Of a stretch of DNA of 18,575 nucleotides, positions 13,057-18,575 are shown in pieces. The notes under the pieces are model-generated. The model was not told the DNA's origin and made no database searches. It saw nothing but the letters and a program-made list of their open reading frames with translations. The stretch's first letter is position 1; each line of letters opens with the position of its first letter. A program made the position numbers and the translations under genes. This DNA comes from an uncultured Chloroflexota bacterium (GTDB lineage: Bacteria; Chloroflexota; Dehalococcoidia; SM23-28-2; RBG-16-64-32): NCBI GenBank assembly GCA_913056415.1, contig CAJXNA010000010.1, positions 1 to 18,575 of the forward strand. Reading direction: 5' to 3'.

Positions 13057-13491
13057 CTAGCTCTTAGCCCCGCTCAGCCTGCCTACGAACTCCTTCACCA
13101 CGCGTTCGATCTCGGTCTGGTCTCGGTAGGGGCAGGCCTTAACATTCTTGTCCGGGCTGAGGGTGACCCAATCCGAGATGCGGAAGCCGAATTGCGCATC
13201 GTACAGGAGCAGCACCGGCTTACCCTGCATCTGCACCGACGTCAGTTCGCAGCCCACTCCCGTGCTGGAGATCGTCGCTTCGGCGATGAGGGCGTCCGCC
13301 TCTTCCAGCCATCCGGATAGCTCCCGCATCGTCTGAGCGCGGTCCGTTTGGGGGGTGGGGAAGTTGGTGTCGGTGACTCTTTCGTTCAGCACCTCCACGC
13401 CGGCGTCTTTGAGTGCATCACGGATCCTGCTCACCGCATCGACGTACTCACGGCGACCGCGCGTAATGGCGGTGGAGAGGTAGATCTTCAT
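13057..13491 (-). CDS. DNPH1 / nucleoside 2-deoxyribosyltransferase-like protein
   Basis: This 144-aa protein starts MKIYLSTAITRGRREY, a pattern shared by the nucleoside 2-deoxyribosyltransferase superfamily and its DNPH1 (Rcl) branch, which hydrolyses deoxynucleoside monophosphates. Further matches are NERVTD (36-41), the LEEADALIAEATISSTGVGCEL stretch (62-83) with Asp66 and Glu71, and Glu82, which aligns with the catalytic glutamate of the family. The remaining 60 residues (YDAQFGFRISDWV, KNVKACPY) differ from typical DNPH1, so substrate is open. AAGGAG lies before the ATG. A role in nucleotide salvage or sanitation is the family expectation only. It is convergent with the charged-tail hypothetical. 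Confidence 0.7.
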   Translation of the reverse strand: MKIYLSTAITRGRREYVDAVSRIRDALKDAGVEVLNERVTDTNFPTPQTDRAQTMRELSGWLEEADALIAEATISSTGVGCELTSVQMQGKPVLLLYDAQFGFRISDWVTLSPDKNVKACPYRDQTEIERVVKEFVGRLSGAKS

Positions 13492-13579
13492 TTGGGAGAC
13501 TCCTTGGATCGTCGGCCCGACAACGAGTGTAAGGATACCACCGCAGCGGCGTGGAGGCGATATGCTGGCAGGTTGGCGG

Positions 13580-13609
13580 TTGTAGAGTCTAGGGTAAGGC
13601 GGCTACAAT
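13580..13609 (+). promoter_or_regulatory. Possible promoter of the tRNA-Val gene
   Basis: TACAAT (13604-13609, 5 of 6) lies about 60 bp before the tRNA, preceded at 18 bp by TTGTAG (3 of 6). Confidence 0.35.
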
Positions 13610-13667
13610 TCAGGTGCGCGATTTCCGCCTCAGGCAGGCCAGCGTTTGGCTGAAGTTCAGTTGAGAC

Positions 13668-13744
13668 GGGCGATTAGCTCAGTTGGTTAGAGCGTCTCGC
13701 TTACACCGAGAAGGTCGGAGGTTCGAGTCCTCCATCGCCCACCA
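13668..13744 (+). tRNA. tRNA-Val (anticodon UAC)
   Basis: A full 77-nt cloverleaf with encoded CCA. The acceptor arms GGGCGAT and ATCGCCC pair over 7 bp, with discriminator A13741 and CCA at 13742-13744. The D arm is GCTC...GAGC, the anticodon stem is TCTCG...CGAGA with loop CTTACAC (anticodon TAC), and the T arm is CGGAG-GTTCGAG-TCCTCC. It reads valine GUA/GUG codons. It is a single gene, ending 20 bp from the convergent YIP1-like gene. No integrase or attachment repeat is seen beside it. Confidence 0.96.
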
Positions 13745-13763
13745 GCCATCCCCAAGCAGGTGG

Positions 13764-14288
13764 CTAGACCAGCAGCCAGACCAGCGCCCACAGCAGCAAC
13801 ATTGGCAGCCAGCCGCTGAGCGCCACGATGATGGTAGGGCGGGTATCCAGGTCCAGCGCGGGCCTCAGTGCTGATACGGTGGTGATCAGTAGCCAGGCGT
13901 GTACGGCCAACCCCACCAAAAAACCGATGCCGGGCACAAGCGTGAAGACAAGGAATAGCCGCGGCGTGCTGGCCAGCGCGAGGACGCGCCACGTTGAGCC
14001 CCAGATGGTAGCGCTGGGCGGCACCTGGAAACGAGCGGTCGCGGTCCGGTAGGTGACGAAGGCGTAGACGCTCCAGCCGGCCAGACCGGCGATGGCTCCC
14101 AGCATGAATCCCACAGGACCGGCGCCTAGGCTGCCCAGTCCCACAGCTATCGACGAGATGATCACCACCAGGATTGCTTGAGTCCTGATGGATGGGGCCA
14201 GGGCAGCCTCCTGGTATGGTTCCGGTTCCAGGAGAGCGGCGCCCAACATCCGGTCTATGATCGACCTCTTGCTCGCGGATGCGATCAC
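13764..14288 (-). CDS. YIP1-family-like integral membrane protein
   Basis: This 174-aa protein has about five hydrophobic segments (around 37-55, 59-80, 108-126, 127-143 and 151-173). It begins with a cytoplasmic stretch, SIIDRMLGAALLEPEPYQEA, that recurs in bacterial YIP1-like proteins. The pattern APRLF/STPRLFLVFTLVPGIGFLV, followed by AWLLITTVSALRPALDLDT, is also characteristic of that family. Bacterial members have no established function. The start is GTG 14288, with GGAGGAAG about 8 nt upstream; no in-frame ATG is available. It lies on the same strand as the cation exchanger, about 100 bp downstream of that gene's stop, so the two may be co-transcribed. Confidence 0.65.
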   Translation of the reverse strand: MIASASKRSIIDRMLGAALLEPEPYQEAALAPSIRTQAILVVIISSIAVGLGSLGAGPVGFMLGAIAGLAGWSVYAFVTYRTATARFQVPPSATIWGSTWRVLALASTPRLFLVFTLVPGIGFLVGLAVHAWLLITTVSALRPALDLDTRPTIIVALSGWLPMLLLWALVWLLV

Positions 14289-14389
14289 GCGATGCTTCCT
14301 CCACTAGAGCCTCTGGTGGCATAAACCGTTTGCTAACCTATAGAGACGCGTAAACGCAGGAAGATGATACAGGCCGCGGATCGGGGAGG

Positions 14390-15769
14390 TTACGGAGGTG
14401 CTCTTCCGGGGGGATCGCCGGCCTGCGGCTGGAGCGCAGCCTCGCGGGCTGCGCTCCACAGGTTGGGCATCGCTGGGATGTCGCGCACAAACATGAGCAG
14501 CGCGAGGAGGAGGTAAAGCAAGCCGTACACCAGTCTGACGGTAGTGTCGAAGAAGAAAAGCTGGGTGATGAACAGGGCAGCGAGCAGGATCGCCTCTCGG
14601 TGGCTCAGGCGCAGGTTGACGAAGATCGCTACGGCGAACAGCGATTGGGCAGCGGTGAGAAAGACCTCCTCCGCCTGACGAGCGTCGAAGTCCAGCGGCT
14701 CGAGGGAGCCACCGGAGATGGCGAAGGCCAGCGGCAGGCTGCCGATGAGCAGCGTCCACTGGCCCACCTTGGAGGCGATGAGTATAGTCATGGCGGCCCC
14801 GTGGCGGCCGCGGGCAGCCAGAAGCCCTGCCAGGAGGAATTCGGGGGACTCGGAGGCCAGCGGCGCCAGCCACTGCACCAGGATGAACTCGTCGATGCCC
14901 AGCTCCGTGCCCGTGTTCACCAGCCCCTCGGCGAACGGCTCCGCCGCGGCGAAGATCACCGTCGCCGCGTAGACGAAAATCGCTATGATCGTCAACCGGC
15001 GGTGCAGTTTTGACAGGGCGCCGATGGCTGCTGACGGCCCCACGAACTCCTCTACGTGCCGGCTTGGTGAACGCGAGGAGAGGAACATATAGGCGGCGAA
15101 GATTGAGAACATCACCGCTGTGTCGATGAGGGAAAGGTGGCCGCGGATGGGGATGGAGAAGCTGTAGAGGGTGGCGGCGCCGAGGAAGAGGATGCCCAGG
15201 GAGTTGGAGCGTTCCACGGCCATGGTCCGGGAGCGCGTGCGCCACCAGAAGATGAGGAAGATCATCGGCCAAGCCAGCCCTACCAGTAGCCGGTTGGCGC
15301 CGGTCATGTTGGCTATCGCGAGGTTTCTGGGGTGAACGACGTCGCTGACGCCGCCGGCGCAGTCCAGTGGGAAATCCGGCTGAATACACTCCGGCACGTT
15401 CGGCGCCGTCCAGGCGAAGAACAGGTCCACCGCGTACTCCGGCAGCACCGCGATGAGGGCAAGTAGCACCAGCGCCAGCGTTGCCGACATCTCTGTCTCC
15501 GCTACATCGGAGGCCCAGATCAGGAGCGTGGCCGCCGCCATGATCGCCAGCCCGAACAGCAAGGACGACCCCACGTTGCCCAGGTTCGGGTGCGCTATTC
15601 CCGTCACCTCCAGTAGACGGAGGACCGGCGCCGGCGAGGCAAGAAGGACCGCGATGGCGATGAACGCCCAGTGGCGAGCGGAGGTGGCTCTCACAGGCAA
15701 GGAGCGCCAACTAACGGGGAGCGACGGTCTGCGTTGCGGGAAAGCATCGTCAACGGCACAGTATAGCAT
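14390..15769 (-). CDS. CaCA-superfamily sodium/calcium exchanger-like protein
   Basis: This protein of up to 459 aa has roughly ten hydrophobic segments and two inverted alpha repeats. The first is around LALIAVLPEYAVDLFFAW (103-120) with Glu111, plus NMTGANR (154-160). The second is around LAPLASESPEFLLAGL (301-316) with Glu310, plus SKVGQW (333-338). In CaCA exchangers these acidic residues bind calcium or sodium. Here the usual G-T/N-S-x-P-E is relaxed to AVLPE and ASESPE, and Lys replaces Asn in the second SN motif, so ion specificity is uncertain. The first ~30 residues are hydrophilic and the ATG at 15769 has no clear ribosome-binding site, so a start further in (for example GTG near residue 26) is possible. 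It is divergent from the mutase gene. Confidence 0.72.
   Translation of the reverse strand: MLYCAVDDAFPQRRPSLPVSWRSLPVRATSARHWAFIAIAVLLASPAPVLRLLEVTGIAHPNLGNVGSSLLFGLAIMAAATLLIWASDVAETEMSATLALVLLALIAVLPEYAVDLFFAWTAPNVPECIQPDFPLDCAGGVSDVVHPRNLAIANMTGANRLLVGLAWPMIFLIFWWRTRSRTMAVERSNSLGILFLGAATLYSFSIPIRGHLSLIDTAVMFSIFAAYMFLSSRSPSRHVEEFVGPSAAIGALSKLHRRLTIIAIFVYAATVIFAAAEPFAEGLVNTGTELGIDEFILVQWLAPLASESPEFLLAGLLAARGRHGAAMTILIASKVGQWTLLIGSLPLAFAISGGSLEPLDFDARQAEEVFLTAAQSLFAVAIFVNLRLSHREAILLAALFITQLFFFDTTVRLVYGLLYLLLALLMFVRDIPAMPNLWSAAREAALQPQAGDPPGRAPP
14431..14457. repeat. Perfect 11-bp inverted repeat in the 3' end of the exchanger gene
   Basis: GGAGCGCAGCC (14431-14441) and GGCTGCGCTCC (14447-14457) pair around a 5-nt loop. 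The stem extends through CCTG/CAGG after an internal bulge. It encodes the hydrophilic C-terminus about 40 bp before the stop. Confidence 0.55.
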
Positions 15770-15808
15770 TGGCTATCTGGAGTAGGTAGTGGCGTGGCTT
15801 GCGTTTCG

Positions 15809-15838
15809 TTGACACTCCTGTTTTGCTCGCGATACACT
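15809..15838 (+). promoter_or_regulatory. Promoter of the mutase gene
   Basis: A consensus TTGACA (15809-15814) precedes TACACT (15833-15838, 4 of 6) by 18 bp, giving a transcript start near 15845. This excludes the longer in-frame start at 15794 and supports ATG 15857. Confidence 0.55.
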
Positions 15839-15856
15839 CAGTCCCGCGAGGAGCCC

Positions 15857-17524
15857 ATGTCCCGGAGCAACCACAGCGATTCAAAAAAGGAATGGACGGA
15901 GGGCCCGTACGCCCAATCCGTCCAGCGCCGCCCAGAACGCGACTACCCGTTCGAGACGTCTGACGGGGCCCCCGTCGACCCAGTTCACACCGGCGAGGAT
16001 ATAGACGGCTGGCGCTACCTGGAGCGGCTCGGGTTCCCGGGCGAGTACCCTTACACCCGCGGCGTCCAGCCCACTATGTACCGCGGCCGGTTCTGGACTA
16101 TGCGCCAGTACGCCGGCTTCGGTGATGCGGAGGAGTCCAACCAGCGCTACCGCTACCTGCTGGAGCACGGCCAGACCGGCCTCTCCGTGGCCTTCGACCT
16201 GCCGACGCAGATCGGCTACGACTCGGACCACCCGATGGCGTTGGCGGAGGTGGGCAAGGTGGGCGTCGCCATCTCCTCGCTGGCCGATATGGAGCTCCTG
16301 TTCAAGGAGATACCCCTGGAGAAGGTAACCACCTCTATGACGATCAACGCCACGGCCGCGATCCTTCTCGCTTTTTATGTGGCGGTGGCGAAGAAGCAGG
16401 GCGCTGACCTCACCAAGATCGGCGGCACTACGCAGCACGATATCCTCAAGGAGTACATCGCTCGCGGCACCTACATCTACCCGCCCGAGAGCTCCATGCG
16501 CCTGATCACGGACGTCATCGGCTGGTGCAAGGAAAACCTGCCTCAGTGGAACACGATCAGCATTAGCGGCTACCACATGCGGGAGGCCGGCTGCACGGCT
16601 GTGCAGGAGGTGGCGTTCACCTTCGCCAACGCCATCGCCTACGTGAAGGCGGCGCTGGACGCGGGGCTGAAGTTCGACGACTTCGCGCCAAGGCTGTCGT
16701 TCTTCTTCGCCTCCTACACCAACTTTCTGGAGGAGGTGGCGAAGTTCCGCGCCGCACGCCGCATGTGGGCTCGCATCGCTAAGGAGCGCTTCGGCGCCAA
16801 GGACCCGCGCTCGATGATGCTTCGCTTCCACACCCAGACCGGCGGCGCCACTCTCACCGCGCAGCAGCCGGAGAATAACATCGTCCGCACCACGCTCCAG
16901 GCGCTGGCCGCCGTCCTGGGCGGCACCCAGTCTCTGCACACCAACTCCATGGATGAGGCGCTGGCGCTGCCCACGGAGAAGACAGCGCAGATAGCGCTCC
17001 GCACGCAGCAGATTATAGCCCACGAATCCGGCGTGGCCGACGTTATCGACGCGATCGGTGGATCCTACTACGTGGAGAGGCTGACCGACCGCATCGAGGA
17101 GGAGGCGTTCAAGTACATAGAGCGCATCGACGATATAGGCGGGGCGCTGAGCGCCATCGAGATGGGGTTCCAGCAGCGCGAGATCCAGGAGAACTCTTAC
17201 CGCATACAGATGCAGGTTGACCGCGGCGAGCGCACGGTTGTCGGAGTCAACGAGTTCACGACCGAGGAGGAGACGGAGCCGGAGATCCTGCGCATGCGGG
17301 AGGAGGTGGTCCGGCGGCAGCTGGAGCGCCTGCAGCGTGTCCGGTCGGAGCGTGACGACGGTCGCGTCCAACAGATGCTCAAGCGGCTGGACGAGGCTGC
17401 CCGCTCCGACGCGAATCTGATGCCGGTCTTCATCGAGTGCGCAGAGAACTACGTGACGATCGGCGAGATCTGCGGCGTGACGCGTGAGTTCTTCGGCGAG
17501 CAGCGCGAGGTTGTGGTGATCTGA
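15857..17524 (+). CDS. Methylmalonyl-CoA mutase, large (catalytic, substrate-binding) subunit without B12 domain
   Basis: This 555-aa TIM-barrel subunit of an adenosylcobalamin-dependent acyl-CoA mutase interconverts methylmalonyl-CoA and succinyl-CoA by radical rearrangement. Typical segments are QPTMYRGRFWTMRQYAGFG (71-89), LSVAFDLPTQIGYDSDHP (109-126), QHDILKEYIARGTYIYPP (193-210), SISGYHMREAG (235-245, Tyr239-His240), HTQTGGATLTAQQPENN (325-341) and GGTQSLHTNSMDEALALPTE (355-374). Arg203 aligns with the arginine that binds the substrate carboxylate, favouring methylmalonyl-CoA over isobutyryl-CoA. The DxHxxG cobalamin domain is absent, so a separate small subunit must exist elsewhere. The start is ATG 15857, with GCGAGGAG upstream and a promoter at 15809. 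The epimerase-like gene three positions on supports this pathway. Confidence 0.93.
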   Translation: MSRSNHSDSKKEWTEGPYAQSVQRRPERDYPFETSDGAPVDPVHTGEDIDGWRYLERLGFPGEYPYTRGVQPTMYRGRFWTMRQYAGFGDAEESNQRYRYLLEHGQTGLSVAFDLPTQIGYDSDHPMALAEVGKVGVAISSLADMELLFKEIPLEKVTTSMTINATAAILLAFYVAVAKKQGADLTKIGGTTQHDILKEYIARGTYIYPPESSMRLITDVIGWCKENLPQWNTISISGYHMREAGCTAVQEVAFTFANAIAYVKAALDAGLKFDDFAPRLSFFFASYTNFLEEVAKFRAARRMWARIAKERFGAKDPRSMMLRFHTQTGGATLTAQQPENNIVRTTLQALAAVLGGTQSLHTNSMDEALALPTEKTAQIALRTQQIIAHESGVADVIDAIGGSYYVERLTDRIEEEAFKYIERIDDIGGALSAIEMGFQQREIQENSYRIQMQVDRGERTVVGVNEFTTEEETEPEILRMREEVVRRQLERLQRVRSERDDGRVQQMLKRLDEAARSDANLMPVFIECAENYVTIGEICGVTREFFGEQREVVVI

Positions 17525-17555
17525 CCGGGCCAATATCGATAGAGCATCATCCCGC

Positions 17556-18077
17556 ATCTAGAAGGAGACCGCCCCCATGAGTAACAAGTCGGACGCCATC
17601 GCCGCCCTGGAGGGGGCTCATGAGAAGCTCCTCCAGGCCGGTGACGACATCCCGGACGACAAGATGACCGCCATCTGGTACGGGGAATGGTCGGTGCATG
17701 ATATCCTGGCGCACGTCGCTGGCTGGTACGGAGAGCTAACGGGCGTCTTCCAGCGGATAGCGCGGGGCGAGCCGCCAGCGCCAGAGGGCGTGGACTATAA
17801 CGACCTCGATGGCTGGAATGCCCGTTTCGTCAAGGCGCGTCAGGCCGACTCAGCACGTGACGTAATCGCTGAGTTAGAGTCCGGCAAGCGGGCCTTTGTG
17901 GCTGCTCTCTCCGCCTTGCCAGAGGATCGGTTTGCGGACGGTCGAACGGCCCAGCGCATTGTCCACAACTTCGTGAATGGAGAAGGAGGTCACGCCGCCG
18001 ACATCCGGGCGTGGCGCCAGCAGCAGGGAATCTAGAAAGGAGACCGCCCCATGAGTGACAAGTCGGACGCCATCGCC
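17556..18077 (+). repeat. Direct repeat of ribosome-binding region plus first codons of the two DinB-like genes
   Basis: Bases 17556-17603 and 18030-18077 share ATCTAGAA, GGAGACCGCCCC, ATGAGT and ACAAGTCGGACGCCATCGCC. They differ by one shifted base and one substitution over about 48 bp. Downstream similarity falls away sharply at DNA level. Confidence 0.75.
17577..18035 (+). CDS. DinB/ClbS-like four-helix protein, copy 1
   Basis: This 152-aa helical protein is of the DinB/ClbS-DfsB superfamily, many members of which bind a metal through three histidines or act as thiol-dependent transferases. Seen here are EWSVHDILAHVAGWY (37-51) with His46, and GGHAADIRAWR (137-147) with His139. The third ligand is not evident. 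The gene lies 52 nt after the mutase, with GGAGA (17564-17568) before the ATG, and is co-directional. It is a paralogue of the next gene: the first 9 residues and the ribosome-binding region are almost identical and the rest has diverged. The biochemical role is unknown. Confidence 0.7.
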   Translation: MSNKSDAIAALEGAHEKLLQAGDDIPDDKMTAIWYGEWSVHDILAHVAGWYGELTGVFQRIARGEPPAPEGVDYNDLDGWNARFVKARQADSARDVIAELESGKRAFVAALSALPEDRFADGRTAQRIVHNFVNGEGGHAADIRAWRQQQGI

Positions 18078-18488
18078 GTCTTGGAGACCGTCCGCGGGGA
18101 GACGCAGGACGCCATCAACGGCATCCCAGAGGAGAAGATGACGGTTGCCGCCTTCGGCACCTGGTCCGTCAAGGACGTCCTCTGCCACTTAGCGTCCTGG
18201 GAGCAGTTCGCCGTTCCGGACCTGCAGCGGATCAGCCGCGGCCATATCCCTCAGCTCGCCACTCTTCGTCTGGAGGAGATAGACGAGTGGCACACCGCCA
18301 GTCCGGCCACCATCCTGGAGGAGTTGAAGGCCAGCAAGGACGCGTACGTAACCGCCGCCCGTCTGCTCCCGGAGGAACGCTTCCGGGAGAGCCGCACCGC
18401 CTATCGCCTCCTGCAGGAGGGTGGCATCGACCACTACCGGGACCACGCCGCACAGATCCGCGACTGGCGCAAGAGGGAGGGGATATGA
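18051..18488 (+). CDS. DinB/ClbS-like four-helix protein, copy 2
   Basis: This 145-aa paralogue of the preceding gene has the same opening (MSDKSDAIAVLE), TWSVKDVLCHLASWE (37-51) with His46, and a C-terminal IDHYRDHAAQIRDWR (126-140) with His128 and His132. It keeps both histidine regions, so a DinB-type metal site is plausible. It begins 15 nt after copy 1 and its stop overlaps the next start as ATGA (18485-18488), so copy 2 and the VOC gene are translationally coupled. Function is not known. Location between mutase and epimerase suggests co-expression with methylmalonyl-CoA metabolism but not a mechanism. Confidence 0.72.
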   Translation: MSDKSDAIAVLETVRGETQDAINGIPEEKMTVAAFGTWSVKDVLCHLASWEQFAVPDLQRISRGHIPQLATLRLEEIDEWHTASPATILEELKASKDAYVTAARLLPEERFRESRTAYRLLQEGGIDHYRDHAAQIRDWRKREGI

Positions 18489-18575
18489 TCGAGAAGATCC
18501 ACCACATCGGCGTCGCCGTCCACAGCCTGGACGAGGCGCTGAAGTTCTACAGTGAGACGCTGGGCCTGCCGGTGC
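18485..18575 (+). CDS. Methylmalonyl-CoA epimerase-like VOC protein, truncated by the window end
   Basis: Only the first 30 residues are visible: MIEKIHHIGVAVHSLDEALK, then FYSETLGLPV. This is the first beta-alpha-beta unit of the vicinal-oxygen-chelate fold and is very like methylmalonyl-CoA epimerase, which converts (S)- to (R)-methylmalonyl-CoA for the mutase. The His in HHIGVAV supplies one metal ligand in that family. The ATG overlaps the stop of the upstream gene (ATGA). With the mutase three genes upstream, epimerase is more likely than glyoxalase, but the 3' part is needed to decide. Confidence 0.75.
   Translation, partial: MIEKIHHIGVAVHSLDEALKFYSETLGLPV

Noticed and set aside
13668..13764. 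tRNA as a possible integration site for a mobile element
   Set aside because: No integrase, no repeat of the tRNA 3' end, and ordinary chromosomal genes on both sides.
14304..15710. 468-aa minus-strand ORF in another frame of the exchanger gene
   Set aside because: Arg/Gly/Pro/His-rich out-of-frame translation; the overlapping frame has clear membrane segments and CaCA repeats.
15881..17557. 558-aa ORF on the minus strand across the mutase gene
   Set aside because: It is the antisense of a clear methylmalonyl-CoA mutase; composition is Leu/Arg/His-rich shadow sequence with no domain.

Overview
The window reads as a GC-rich, free-living bacterium. The mix of carbon-storage genes, luciferase-type oxidoreductase, acyl-CoA mutase with a separate cobalamin domain, a Tad-type protein and frequent GTG/TTG starts fits Chloroflexota best. 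That placement is inference from protein style; no marker gene here settles it. A tRNA-Val(UAC) is the only RNA gene I can support.

Left edge (1-1850): this stretch looks disturbed. A phage/contractile-injection baseplate-type protein (gpD/VgrG-like), truncated by the window edge, runs directly into an antisense kinesin-light-chain-type TPR fragment. That in turn runs into the N-terminal half of a cobalamin-independent methionine-synthase-like gene. None of the three is intact, so this is either a recombination scar or an assembly chimera. About 400 bp with no convincing gene follow (1850-2254).

Centre (2255-8834): a carbon-storage island. A GNAT acetyltransferase converges on a wax ester synthase/diacylglycerol acyltransferase, which is divergent from an alpha/beta-hydrolase lipase. 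Next to them is a polyhydroxyalkanoate (PHA) cluster: a phasin-like granule protein on the minus strand, and divergent from it a PadR/PhaQ-type repressor, a very small PhaR/PhaE-like synthase subunit, a class III/IV-type PhaC and a short-chain dehydrogenase. The order (phaP-like divergent from phaQ-phaR-phaC) resembles the Bacillus class IV clusters. Four proteins here (acyltransferase, phasin, regulator, synthase subunit) end in Arg/Lys-rich tails.

Right of this (8840-13500): a strong bidirectional hairpin, an orphan TadE/G-like surface protein with phased GTGAAC repeats upstream, a luciferase-like flavin oxidoreductase divergent from an enoyl-CoA hydratase, a charged-tail hypothetical protein, and a DNPH1/nucleoside deoxyribosyltransferase-like enzyme.

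Right end (13668-18575): tRNA-Val, a YIP1-like membrane protein, a divergent CaCA cation exchanger, then a co-directional run of methylmalonyl-CoA mutase large subunit, two tandem DinB/ClbS-like proteins and the start of a methylmalonyl-CoA epimerase-like VOC gene. Acyl-CoA hydration, methylmalonyl-CoA isomerisation, PHA and neutral-lipid synthesis together suggest a cell that routes acyl-CoA into storage polymers.
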